13,565 bases of DNA. Source: a bacterium (GTDB lineage: Bacteria > UBP15 > UBA6099). This document shows positions 1 to 7,462 of this stretch, piece by piece (position 1 is the first letter of the stretch; each line of letters starts with the position of its first letter). The position numbers were made by a program, and so were the translations under genes. Under the pieces are notes generated by a model. The model saw only the letters and a list, made by a program, of their open reading frames with translations. It did not search any database and was not told where the DNA came from. The stretch spans positions 1 to 13,565 of the forward strand of contig JAKQBV010000344.1 in the NCBI GenBank assembly GCA_029573925.1, written 5' to 3'.

Positions 1-145
1 GACCGAGACCCAACAGCTAGTCCTGAAAGCATTCGGACACTTCGTTAACAGCGATGGGGTCTTACAAACACTTGCCTGAAAAACGGCTTCATTGCTACTC
101 TTTTGTATCATTAAATCCTGCATCGCCGAAAGTCATGTTTGAGCT
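1..145. other. left-edge stretch, no clear gene
   Basis: No convincing gene is visible. In the forward frame beginning at base 2 the sequence stays open for 25 codons and ends with TGA at 77-79, so it could be the C-terminal tail of a rightward gene cut by the window edge. The residues (ending FVNSDGVLQTLA) match nothing I recognise. If it is real, that gene would converge on the membrane protein gene that stops at 146. No GC-rich hairpin followed by a T run is visible in the 66 bp between them. A weak nested inverted repeat lies at 6-62 (AGACCC at 6-11 with GGGTCT at 57-62, around a bulged stem at 20-38); it may be chance. Confidence 0.2.
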
Positions 146-2581
146 TTATGATATCCTTCGTCTTGGCATGAAAAACATTGCGCAAAAATACAGAATCGCA
201 GCAAGAATCAGTAACGCATTATAACCGAATTTGAGCGAAGCATATTCGGCAAGACCGCCAAGTATGATTCCCAGAAGATTTGAGCTTAAATCAAAAGCAG
301 GACGGGTTGATTTCGAAAATGAACGGGCAAATATTAAAGCGGCAAACGCTATCGGACAAAATATTACAATATTAGAGATGATATTTTCCCAAAACCAGCC
401 TTTTCCAAGATAGAAGTCGACGCCTATTAGATAGTTGACTATTAAAGACGCAATCAAACAGAAAAAAGCAGGATAAACTGAACCGATTGGTCGCTTGATA
501 ATGTAAATATTTGCCATGAAAATCATTGCTAGAACGGCGATAAAAACAACTGAATTCACAAACCACGTGGATCCATAGATAAGGGCTAGTTTAGTTATGC
601 TTTCAGTTTCCAGAAGCATAAAAGCAGCGCCTAAGAAGAAAAAATGAAAACTAATTTTAGAAACGCTTTCCTTACCGGCGACTGTGAGAATCAGGCCACA
701 CGACAAAATGGCAATAAGAAATAGACCCCATAAGTTATGTGTCGGCAGACTTTGCCTTCGAAGATAAACGAAAGGCCAGTTATCGTTCGGCAGCAGCTTT
801 TCATGTCCGCCAATTACTTCAACGTCATTATAGGAGAATACATCGATATCTGATTCATCAGATTGAGCGTGAAACCCGTTATGTGCAAAGCCATTTGAAC
901 TATTCTTCCATGGGGTTTCGGTAATCATTTGATATTGATTATCATTGTTCTGGAAAGCTCGCTTGATGTGACTTATATCTCCGGCCATGTATAGTGAAAT
1001 TGCGTCGCTTGGTCCGTCTAGATCCGATATTCTTCTCTTGTTGGGTATCATTAACAAAACGGGCTCTTGATCAAAAACGGTTTCGAGCATTCTGTAAATA
1101 CGAACGCTCAACCAATTCTGGCGCAAATAATTGTTTATTACGAATATTCCGCCGGGCTTCAAACGCTTTTTTACATCTTCAAATGCATCAGTTGTAAAAA
1201 GGTAACTTTCCAATCTAACGCTAGAGAATCCGCTCATCAATGTTATTGAGTCCACTGCCCCATAAACGATAAGATCATACTTTTTTTCTGTCGATTTGAG
1301 AAATGACCTGCCGTCGTCATTAATTATACTAACATTAGCGTTTTCATAAGGTTTGTTTGGATGGTCTTCTTTGCCTATTTTTATAACAGTCGGTTCAATG
1401 TCCACGGCGTCTATTCTTTTCGCTCCGTAAAGCAGTTGATGAGCGACGTCATTTCCTGAACCTGATCCGATAACTAATACGTCTTCAAATATTTTAGAGT
1501 GTGAATCTCTCGCAATTAAGTTTGCTAAATTATACGCTGGATTTGTATCGTTATGATAATTCACCATTAGCTGGTGTCCGATATCATTTATATTTATCAA
1601 TGGTTTTGTGTATGTAATCCTATAATATGGTGACCAAATTATTTTTGAGTTATTAGATATATTCATCATAAATGCTAATGATGTTGCAAGTATAACAAAT
1701 ATCGCTGTCTGAATAATAAATAATATGTTGCTTCTGCAAGATAATGTTAGTGTAATTATTGAAATAACAACAAACCACAACCAAGCAGGCAAACAAAGCA
1801 TAGACAAAGCTGAGAATGCTATTATACCGAATATGCTTGCAACAATATTTATTGAATATGCATGAACTGGATTATCGATATCATTGAACAATTCTCCCAT
1901 AATTTGTCCCGGACCAGAAAACAAGAATGCGATTATTAAAAATACGAATATGACTATCATAAACACTATAGTATTCTGTAATAGTGAATTTATAGCATGT
2001 TGTGTGCCGCCAAAATAAATTATTGATTCAGAATAATTACCTGTCTGATAAGATAATAGTCCGGCATAATTCAATGGATAAATAATTGCAATGATTATTA
2101 CTATAAATGCAAGAAACATTGGAAAATACTTAAATAATCTGATTCTGCGGCCTGCGCACATACAACCAATTCCTATACCGAGAAAACATGCAAGTAGTAT
2201 GAAATTTGTGAAATAACTCATCAATTTTAAATATGCAGGAATCCATCTAATTAATGCAAGCTCAATAAAAAGAATTAAGAAGCTGATCGCAAATAGTTTT
2301 GTTTTATTGTTTGATATAGCGTTTTCGCAATTAGTGAGCATAATCCTATTTGTTTTATTGTTTGTAAAAATAAAACAAAAGCTGAAGAATATACAAGAAT
2401 GATAAAAAGCAATTTTTAACTGAAATATCTGAAAATGTAAATTATCTACGGAATTGTCAGAAGTAAGCATTGATAAAAATGAATATGAATTTAAAAGTAG
2501 ACTCAATGTTAACGATAAAACAAAACCTATTATTACTATAAATTTAATAATGTTGCTCATATTATTACCATTATTATTCAT
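146..2581 (-). CDS. polytopic membrane protein with spermidine-synthase-like domain
   Basis: This 811-residue protein has about nine or ten hydrophobic segments (roughly residues 11-305), a soluble Rossmann-type domain (about 315-610) and about seven more membrane segments (617-805). The soluble part reads as a spermidine synthase/SAM methyltransferase fold: VLVIGSGSG at 368-376, the acidic strand end VDIEP at 393-397, NDDGRSFL at 421-428, YDLIV at 435-439 and a KPGG turn at 475-478. DNWPFVYLRR near 600 followed by GAAFMLLETESITK at 651-664 is a pattern I associate with bacterial membrane-fused spermidine synthase-like proteins. The aspartate expected in the catalytic position (YDxxxxD in true spermidine synthases) is glycine 441 here, so polyamine synthesis is doubtful; methyl or aminopropyl transfer to a membrane or glycan substrate is only a guess. 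The ATG at 2581 has a good Shine-Dalgarno site. It follows the glycosyltransferase gene by 31 bp, probably in the same transcript. The DNA is very AT-rich. Confidence 0.8.
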   Translation of the reverse strand: MNNNGNNMSNIIKFIVIIGFVLSLTLSLLLNSYSFLSMLTSDNSVDNLHFQIFQLKIAFYHSCIFFSFCFIFTNNKTNRIMLTNCENAISNNKTKLFAISFLILFIELALIRWIPAYLKLMSYFTNFILLACFLGIGIGCMCAGRRIRLFKYFPMFLAFIVIIIAIIYPLNYAGLLSYQTGNYSESIIYFGGTQHAINSLLQNTIVFMIVIFVFLIIAFLFSGPGQIMGELFNDIDNPVHAYSINIVASIFGIIAFSALSMLCLPAWLWFVVISIITLTLSCRSNILFIIQTAIFVILATSLAFMMNISNNSKIIWSPYYRITYTKPLININDIGHQLMVNYHNDTNPAYNLANLIARDSHSKIFEDVLVIGSGSGNDVAHQLLYGAKRIDAVDIEPTVIKIGKEDHPNKPYENANVSIINDDGRSFLKSTEKKYDLIVYGAVDSITLMSGFSSVRLESYLFTTDAFEDVKKRLKPGGIFVINNYLRQNWLSVRIYRMLETVFDQEPVLLMIPNKRRISDLDGPSDAISLYMAGDISHIKRAFQNNDNQYQMITETPWKNSSNGFAHNGFHAQSDESDIDVFSYNDVEVIGGHEKLLPNDNWPFVYLRRQSLPTHNLWGLFLIAILSCGLILTVAGKESVSKISFHFFFLGAAFMLLETESITKLALIYGSTWFVNSVVFIAVLAMIFMANIYIIKRPIGSVYPAFFCLIASLIVNYLIGVDFYLGKGWFWENIISNIVIFCPIAFAALIFARSFSKSTRPAFDLSSNLLGIILGGLAEYASLKFGYNALLILAAILYFCAMFFMPRRRIS

Positions 2582-2588
2582 ATAATCA

Positions 2589-2595
2589 TCCCTTC
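2589..2595 (-). promoter_or_regulatory. ribosome binding site deciding the start at 2581
   Basis: On the minus strand GAAGGGA lies 7 nt before the ATG at 2581. The alternative in-frame ATG at 2560 (residue 8) has only AAT repeats in front of it and no Shine-Dalgarno match, so the upstream start, with its Asn-rich N-terminus, is preferred. Confidence 0.65.
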
Positions 2596-2612
2596 ATGTT
2601 ATTTTACAAATG

Positions 2613-4139
2613 CTATTCTATCTTTTCGAACAAAAATATTTTGCCTTCAGCTTTCGGCATGACGTCGCCGTAAATCATCCGTGATTCAGATAAATAATAA
2701 TTTGAATCGCTTATCTGAGTAATTATCGTATTCAATAGCAAAGCGTTACGTTCCGATATGTATGGGGCAAGAAGCCAGATTCTTTTATACTTATGAATAG
2801 TTGACAACCTAGATTTGATATCTGATATATTATTTGCAAAATAATCATCAGCATGATAAATATTGTAATCATGAGGTAGTCCAAATTGCTTTGTTGTACC
2901 TTCAAAATGATAAGCAACATTTACTTGGTAATATGAAGGCGTAACTAAAATAATATCAGAATCCTGCTCTCGATTATCTATCTCGTTAAGAACATATTCT
3001 AAAGTAATGTGATCTGGATAGTAGATGGATAAATAAAAATGATGTATGCCTATTATAAATGATAATAATACACATAACATCATTGAATAATATAATAGCT
3101 TTTTATCTAATTTAGTAAGTACAAGTCCAATGCAAATACACCATGCTGGATAAATATGAACAACATGTCTAGAAGAAAACAAAAAGCCGTATAGTTGATT
3201 AAATATGAATACTAATAATAAAACCGTAAATAACGTGAACGATAAATATAGAATACAATCAGAATACATTTTTGATATAACTTTGCGATATATATCAACA
3301 AGTAAAAATAATATTAGTAATGAGTTTGAAATGACAATGAAGTATGAAAGTAAAGTATTTTCAAATATAGGATAATATGCTCCTGAATTAAATGAAGCCA
3401 GAACAGCAAATATTTTCAGCAAAAATAGTTTCAACATACTAAATACAGCTATATAGTTTATTGCTTGAATAGTGTTGCCATCTTCGGAAAAGTTCATAAT
3501 GTTAAATGAATATGACATCCAGATGGCAAATGCAAGAAGGATTGTCATTTGAATAGACAGCCAGATTATAGCTTTCTTTCTAAAGAACAAAAAATAAACA
3601 TTTTGAAATAAAAGCAGATACAAGAAATAGTAGTGAGAAAAAAGGCCAAATAAAGATGATAAAAAGTAAACTAGAATGTTTTTTTTGTTTGTTTTTACAT
3701 TTAATAGTGAATAGCACGACCATAATGACAATATTGCGAAAATCATTGAAATATTCTCATACCTTGGAGATATGGAACAATAAATCATAAATGGAGAGAA
3801 TGTTGCGATAAAACCGCTAAGAAGTCCGGCCCGATAGCCACCAAAATAATTAGCGAAACATATAATCATAATTACAACAACAAAATTTAATAATAACATA
3901 AAACCGAGTATTAATTCGTGCGAAAATGATTTAGACATATAGCCAATAAGAACATAATATAAAGGAGCTATTTTGTCGTTTATTGCCACGGCCAAAATAT
4001 CTTTTATTGTTAAATCTCTTAAAAGAAATGGAAATATACGTTCCATTCCTAATTCGGGTTTTAGCAAATATGGTAATCGAAGAACAAAGAATATTACAAA
4101 TAGCATAAAAAGATATAATCTATAATTACTTCTACTCAT
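2613..4139 (-). CDS. ArnT/PMT-like (GT39/83-type) membrane glycosyltransferase
   Basis: This 508-residue protein has a multi-spanning hydrophobic body (about 10-11 segments, up to residue 370) and a C-terminal soluble domain (about 380-508). The layout fits the PMT_2 family: integral membrane enzymes that move a sugar from a polyprenyl-phosphate donor to an acceptor outside the cytoplasmic membrane. Family-like features are APLYYVLIGY at 58-67 (usually HPPLYY), SPFMIYCSISPRYEN at 115-129, FSHYYFL at 167-173 and SRHVVHIYPAW at 323-333. The usual Asp-Glu pair in the first loop is not obvious; E29 and E33 are the nearest acidic residues. The C-terminal part (DIILVTPSYY, then IWLLAPY) resembles the soluble tail of GT39 proteins of surface-polysaccharide loci. 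The ATG at 4139 is preferred; an in-frame TTG at 4151 would add four residues. Neither has a strong ribosome site. It is very AT-rich, like the next gene, which starts 31 bp downstream. Acceptor and sugar are unknown. Confidence 0.75.
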   Translation of the reverse strand: MSRSNYRLYLFMLFVIFFVLRLPYLLKPELGMERIFPFLLRDLTIKDILAVAINDKIAPLYYVLIGYMSKSFSHELILGFMLLLNFVVVIMIICFANYFGGYRAGLLSGFIATFSPFMIYCSISPRYENISMIFAILSLWSCYSLLNVKTNKKNILVYFLSSLFGLFSHYYFLYLLLFQNVYFLFFRKKAIIWLSIQMTILLAFAIWMSYSFNIMNFSEDGNTIQAINYIAVFSMLKLFLLKIFAVLASFNSGAYYPIFENTLLSYFIVISNSLLILFLLVDIYRKVISKMYSDCILYLSFTLFTVLLLVFIFNQLYGFLFSSRHVVHIYPAWCICIGLVLTKLDKKLLYYSMMLCVLLSFIIGIHHFYLSIYYPDHITLEYVLNEIDNREQDSDIILVTPSYYQVNVAYHFEGTTKQFGLPHDYNIYHADDYFANNISDIKSRLSTIHKYKRIWLLAPYISERNALLLNTIITQISDSNYYLSESRMIYGDVMPKAEGKIFLFEKIE

Positions 4140-4283
4140 AATAGATACCAAAACAAAATATAACTAATTAATAGCAAAAAGATTTGCTTTAATCAAAGGC
4201 ATCAACACAAATAATAATATTAAAAACATATAAAAACAACTTTCTATAAAAATCATATAAGTATAAATCATTAAGCAAATGGT
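4140..4283 (-). promoter_or_regulatory. AT-rich gap with candidate internal promoters
   Basis: This 144-bp gap between the asparagine synthetase-like stop and the ArnT-like start holds no gene. Two sigma70-like arrangements lie on the minus strand: TTGTTT (4239-4234), 17 bp, TATTAT (4216-4211); and TTGATT (4196-4191), 17 bp, TATTAA (4173-4168). In DNA this AT-rich, such matches are expected by chance, so either is tentative. A perfect 6-bp inverted repeat AGCAAA/TTTGCT with a 4-nt loop sits at 4173-4188; it has no following T run and so is not a clear terminator. The gap could equally be simple read-through spacer. Confidence 0.3.
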
Positions 4284-6143
4284 TCATATATACAGCCTCA
4301 TCAAACGCTCTAAAAGCAAGAGCGACCATATCAGCCATCCGTTATCAGATGAACCGTTAATGTGATCGGCGGCCAGCTTGCGCAAAGCCAAGGGTTCAAA
4401 ATATTTCTCGCTTGCGAGTTCGGAAGCGCATAGCGTATTTTCAAGCAACGGGCGAAGCTCGTTTCTTAACCATATTCCGATAGGAAGATGAAAAGGCTGT
4501 TTTTTTCTATGGACGATTTCTGAAGGAAGCTTGTCAGACATTGCTTTTTTAAGAATATATTTGGTTACGCCGTTATTTATTTTCATGTTCATAGGAAGAG
4601 AGACGGCGAATTCCACGAGTTGGTGGTCCAGAAACGGTTCGCGCGCTTCCAGTCCCCAAGCCATAGTCATCCGATCTGTATAATTGAGAAAATCGTCAGG
4701 GAGGGTTGTTTTAAGTTCAAGAAAACTTATCAAATCGTCAGTATTTGAAGGCAAATCGCAGTCGAATACGCTTGCGGCCCAATTGCCTAGAGAATTGCTT
4801 GAGCGCGCTGAATAAAAAGAATGATTATACAGTTTTTTCTTTATGGATTCGTCAGCAACAGAAATCCATTCATAATAAATGTCATTTTTTGTGGCTGAAG
4901 CTAATCTATTTAGTTTAATGATGTTGTTTTGTAATCCTGTAGGAGATGAAAGAGCAACCACAGCTTTACGGGCTGAGGGCGGCAGCATCTTGAAAGCGCG
5001 CACGATGTTCAATCTCTTTTGTCTCTGATAACCGCCTAATAATTCGTCGGCCCCGATGCCTGTCAGAGCGACTTTTATGTGAGGCGAGGAGAATTCCGAT
5101 AAAAACCAAGTGTGAAGGCCTCCGCCGAAAGGTTCATCGAAATGATAAAGTATCCGGTCGATATTCTCCAATATGTCGGAGGCCGATGCGATGCGCTCAT
5201 TTACTTCCGCGCCAAAGAAAGAAGCGGAAACTCTAGAGGAATCAAGCTCGCTGTATCCGGGCGCTTCCGAGCCGAATCCCAATGTGAACGTTTTAACAGG
5301 CAAACCGGAAATTTCGCGCATCGCCGCCAGCACGGACGCGGAGTCGATGCCACCGCTGAGGAACGCCCCTAACGGCACATCGCTTATCAATCTTCTTTGG
5401 ACGGATTTATAAAATAATTCCGTGAACCTATTCACAGCTTCTTTTTCGCCAATATCTATGGGAGCGTCAGGAAATTTGATTTCCCAATAACGTTCGATGC
5501 TATGATGTTTGTTTTCTATCGTCATTATATGGCCGGCGCGGAGCTTTCGAACGGATGAATATATTGTCGTGTCGAACGGAAAATACTGGCAGCTCAAATA
5601 TGCGTCGAGAGCCTGCATGTCAATTTCAGGCGGGATATCGGTGGCGGCGCGCAAACACTTTATTTCAGAGCCGAAAAGGAATTCGTCTCCGCGCCGCGTC
5701 CAGTAAAGAGGCTTGACGCCCATTCTGTCTCTGATAAGAGTGAGTTTTCTGTGTTTTGCGTCCCAAACTGCGATAGCGAACATTCCAATCAGTTCATTAG
5801 CGAGCGCGGCTCCGTGTTCTTCATAAAGATGAACGATTACTTCTGTGTCGGACTTGGTTGAAAATGCGTGGCCTTTAGATTCAAGCGACGCGCGGAGTTC
5901 GACATAGTTGTAAATTTCGCCATTAAAAATCACTGAAACAAAGCCGTCTTCGGAAGAGACGGGCTGCGCGCCTGTTTCCAAGTCGATTATGGAGAGGCGT
6001 CGCATAGTCATGCCGAAAGAGCCGTCGATGAGGGTCCCGTCGTCGTCGGGGCCGCGGTGGCGAATGCTCTCAGCCATGCGCGCAAGTCTATTTGGTTCTA
6101 TCGGAGCGCCTGAGAAATTATATATTCCCGCGATTCCACACAT
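4284..6143 (-). CDS. asnB: asparagine synthetase (glutamine-hydrolysing)-like amidotransferase
   Basis: This 619-residue protein has the full class II architecture. The N-terminal Ntn glutaminase domain (about 2-215) has Cys2 as nucleophile right after the start Met, RHRGPDDDG at 28-36, R49, FNGEIYN at 73-79 and SDTE at 98-101. The synthetase domain (about 240-610) has the PP-loop SGGIDS at 263-268, TGIGADELLGGY at 361-372 and a GLEAREPFLD stretch at 497-506. All residues needed for glutamine hydrolysis and ATP-dependent adenylation are present. The family makes asparagine from aspartate, but paralogues in surface-polysaccharide loci are thought to amidate sugar carboxylates or similar acceptors; the context here favours that role without proving it. 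The start is fixed by the Cys2 requirement, although no Shine-Dalgarno site is evident. A strong sigma70-like promoter lies 62 nt upstream, divergent from the GT4 gene. Base composition drops in GC toward the C-terminal half, especially residues about 400-450. Confidence 0.93.
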   Translation of the reverse strand: MCGIAGIYNFSGAPIEPNRLARMAESIRHRGPDDDGTLIDGSFGMTMRRLSIIDLETGAQPVSSEDGFVSVIFNGEIYNYVELRASLESKGHAFSTKSDTEVIVHLYEEHGAALANELIGMFAIAVWDAKHRKLTLIRDRMGVKPLYWTRRGDEFLFGSEIKCLRAATDIPPEIDMQALDAYLSCQYFPFDTTIYSSVRKLRAGHIMTIENKHHSIERYWEIKFPDAPIDIGEKEAVNRFTELFYKSVQRRLISDVPLGAFLSGGIDSASVLAAMREISGLPVKTFTLGFGSEAPGYSELDSSRVSASFFGAEVNERIASASDILENIDRILYHFDEPFGGGLHTWFLSEFSSPHIKVALTGIGADELLGGYQRQKRLNIVRAFKMLPPSARKAVVALSSPTGLQNNIIKLNRLASATKNDIYYEWISVADESIKKKLYNHSFYSARSSNSLGNWAASVFDCDLPSNTDDLISFLELKTTLPDDFLNYTDRMTMAWGLEAREPFLDHQLVEFAVSLPMNMKINNGVTKYILKKAMSDKLPSEIVHRKKQPFHLPIGIWLRNELRPLLENTLCASELASEKYFEPLALRKLAADHINGSSDNGWLIWSLLLLERLMRLYI

Positions 6144-6193
6144 CGATTCATCGCCGTATTCTAATAACGCGAGGCCGCCATGAGGCCGAAGCG

Positions 6194-6222
6194 TTGTTGT
6201 TTCGTAAATCGCATTATAAAAT
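6194..6222 (+). promoter_or_regulatory. sigma70-like promoter for the GT4 gene
   Basis: TTGTTG (6194-6199, weak -35), a 17-bp spacer, then TAAAAT (6217-6222, 5 of 6 to TATAAT). The predicted start is near 6229, about 30 nt before the ATG at 6259. Its -10 box shares two bases with the -10 box of the opposing promoter. A direct repeat GAGGCCG (6171-6177 and 6182-6188) lies just to the left, within the asnB-like leader; its role, if any, is unknown. Confidence 0.4.
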
Positions 6223-6241
6223 ATATGACGGTATTTTCCAA
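6213..6241 (-). promoter_or_regulatory. sigma70-like promoter for the asnB-like unit
   Basis: Read on the minus strand: TTGGAA (6241-6236, 4 of 6 to TTGACA), a 17-bp spacer, then a perfect TATAAT (6218-6213). The predicted start of transcription is near 6206, giving a leader of about 62 nt before the ATG at 6143. It overlaps the predicted promoter of the divergent GT4 gene. Confidence 0.6.
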
Positions 6242-6258
6242 AGGTGTATAGTATTTAT

Positions 6259-7434
6259 ATGGGCAAGCCGGTCAAGACACTTTTCGTAACACACGCCGCT
6301 GAATTCGGCGGATCAGAGCGGTCGCTTTTTGAGATTTTAGAAAGACTGGATAGAAACAGAGTTAATCCAGCGCTTGCGAGCTTTTCAGACGGCCCATTGG
6401 CGGATGCTGTAACGAATTTGAGAATCGACGTTCATATTGTCAGCGGAGCGGAACGATTTGTAAGGACCAGACGAGCTGATTTCGTTTCTTATAAGAAGTT
6501 TTATCCTGTCGCATTGGGGGCGGCATCAGGCGTTCCCGGAGCAATTGAGCTTGCTAAATATGCGAAGTCACAAAAAGTTGACGTGATTTACACGAATTCC
6601 AGCAAGGCTCATATTTTGGGAGGCATCGCCGGCAGAATATCGCGCGCGCGAGTCGTTTGGCACTTCAGGGACATTTTCTCAAACGAGATAATCAGAGGTT
6701 TTTTTTCGCGTTCGTCCGCTATGTTGGCTGATACGGTTGTGTGCAACTCAAAAGCCACAGCCGCGCAGTTCGACACACACAGAGATTCAAGGTTGATTTA
6801 TAACGGTCTCCCTGTAGAAAAGGTTATCAATAGCAGAACCGCAGAAGAAATAAGAACAGAGCTAGGTATCAGTATCGACGATAAAGTAATCGGGAATGTA
6901 TCGCGACTGGTGGAAATAAAAGGAATCGAAGACTTGATCGAAGCGGCCGCCTTGATCGAGCCTGATGTAAGCAACGCGAGTTTTATCGTTGCAGGTTCTC
7001 CCGTTTACGGCGATATGAAATATGTTAACAAACTTAAAAATCTTGTGTCTTCCAAAGGGTTATCAGACAGATTTCATTTTATCGGACACAGGGAAGATAT
7101 TTACGATGTTATTAATGCGTTTGATATATATGTTCATACCGCCTCTTCACCTGAATCATTCGGCAGGACGATTGTGGAGGCAATGCTTCTGAACAAAGTT
7201 GTTGTGGCTTCCAACGCAGGCGGGCCTTCCGAGATTGTGAAGGAAGGAGAAACCGGTTTTTTATTCGCGCCGGGAGACGCGAATAAGCTTGCGGATTTGT
7301 TGACAAGTTTATTGAGAGAGTCTGAGAAGCCGCGGAGAATGGGAAACGGGGGCAGAAGAAGAGCTTTAGAGTTGTTTACCGCAGACAGAGCCGTTGAAGA
7401 AATCACGCGCATGCTTGAAGAGAATAAAGTTTAG
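6259..7434 (+). CDS. GT4-family glycosyltransferase
   Basis: This 391-residue protein, close to the normal length for the family, has a GT-B fold with two Rossmann-like halves. The N-terminal acceptor half opens with LFVTHAAEFGGSE, the glycine-rich loop seen in many GT4 enzymes. The donor half has VSRLVEIKG at about 214-222 and an EX7E motif (E299 and E307, in PESFGRTIVEA), followed by AGGPSEIV and the ETGFLF stretch; these bind the nucleotide sugar. Such enzymes retain anomeric configuration and act at the cytoplasmic membrane face on lipid-linked glycan precursors. Donor and acceptor cannot be read from sequence. The ATG at 6259 fits the family N-terminus. A GTG at 6244 would add five residues but lacks a ribosome site, and the only weak Shine-Dalgarno match (AAAGG at 6240-6244) lies rather far, 14 nt, from the ATG. 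It is the only rightward gene, and it converges on the phosphoesterase with 28 bp between stops and no visible terminator hairpin. Confidence 0.88.
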   Translation: MGKPVKTLFVTHAAEFGGSERSLFEILERLDRNRVNPALASFSDGPLADAVTNLRIDVHIVSGAERFVRTRRADFVSYKKFYPVALGAASGVPGAIELAKYAKSQKVDVIYTNSSKAHILGGIAGRISRARVVWHFRDIFSNEIIRGFFSRSSAMLADTVVCNSKATAAQFDTHRDSRLIYNGLPVEKVINSRTAEEIRTELGISIDDKVIGNVSRLVEIKGIEDLIEAAALIEPDVSNASFIVAGSPVYGDMKYVNKLKNLVSSKGLSDRFHFIGHREDIYDVINAFDIYVHTASSPESFGRTIVEAMLLNKVVVASNAGGPSEIVKEGETGFLFAPGDANKLADLLTSLLRESEKPRRMGNGGRRRALELFTADRAVEEITRMLEENKV

Positions 7435-7462
7435 CGTTAGAGCGGCAGCGCGGTTTGAAATA

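Noticed and set aside
5112..5412. Two forward frames of 79-86 codons
   Set aside because: They lie opposite the well-conserved asnB-like gene around the PP-loop region and resemble no protein family.
6244..6246. GTG start for the GT4 gene
   Set aside because: It adds five residues (MYSIY) not expected at the family N-terminus and has no ribosome site; the ATG at 6259 is preferred.
7134..7412. 92-codon minus-strand frame opposite the GT4 gene
   Set aside because: It is antisense to the conserved EX7E and AGGPSEIV motifs of the GT4 protein, without its own start signals.
7435..7462. Bidirectional terminator between the converging GT4 and phosphoesterase genes
   Set aside because: The 28 bp are GC-rich in part but form no stem with a following T run on either strand.
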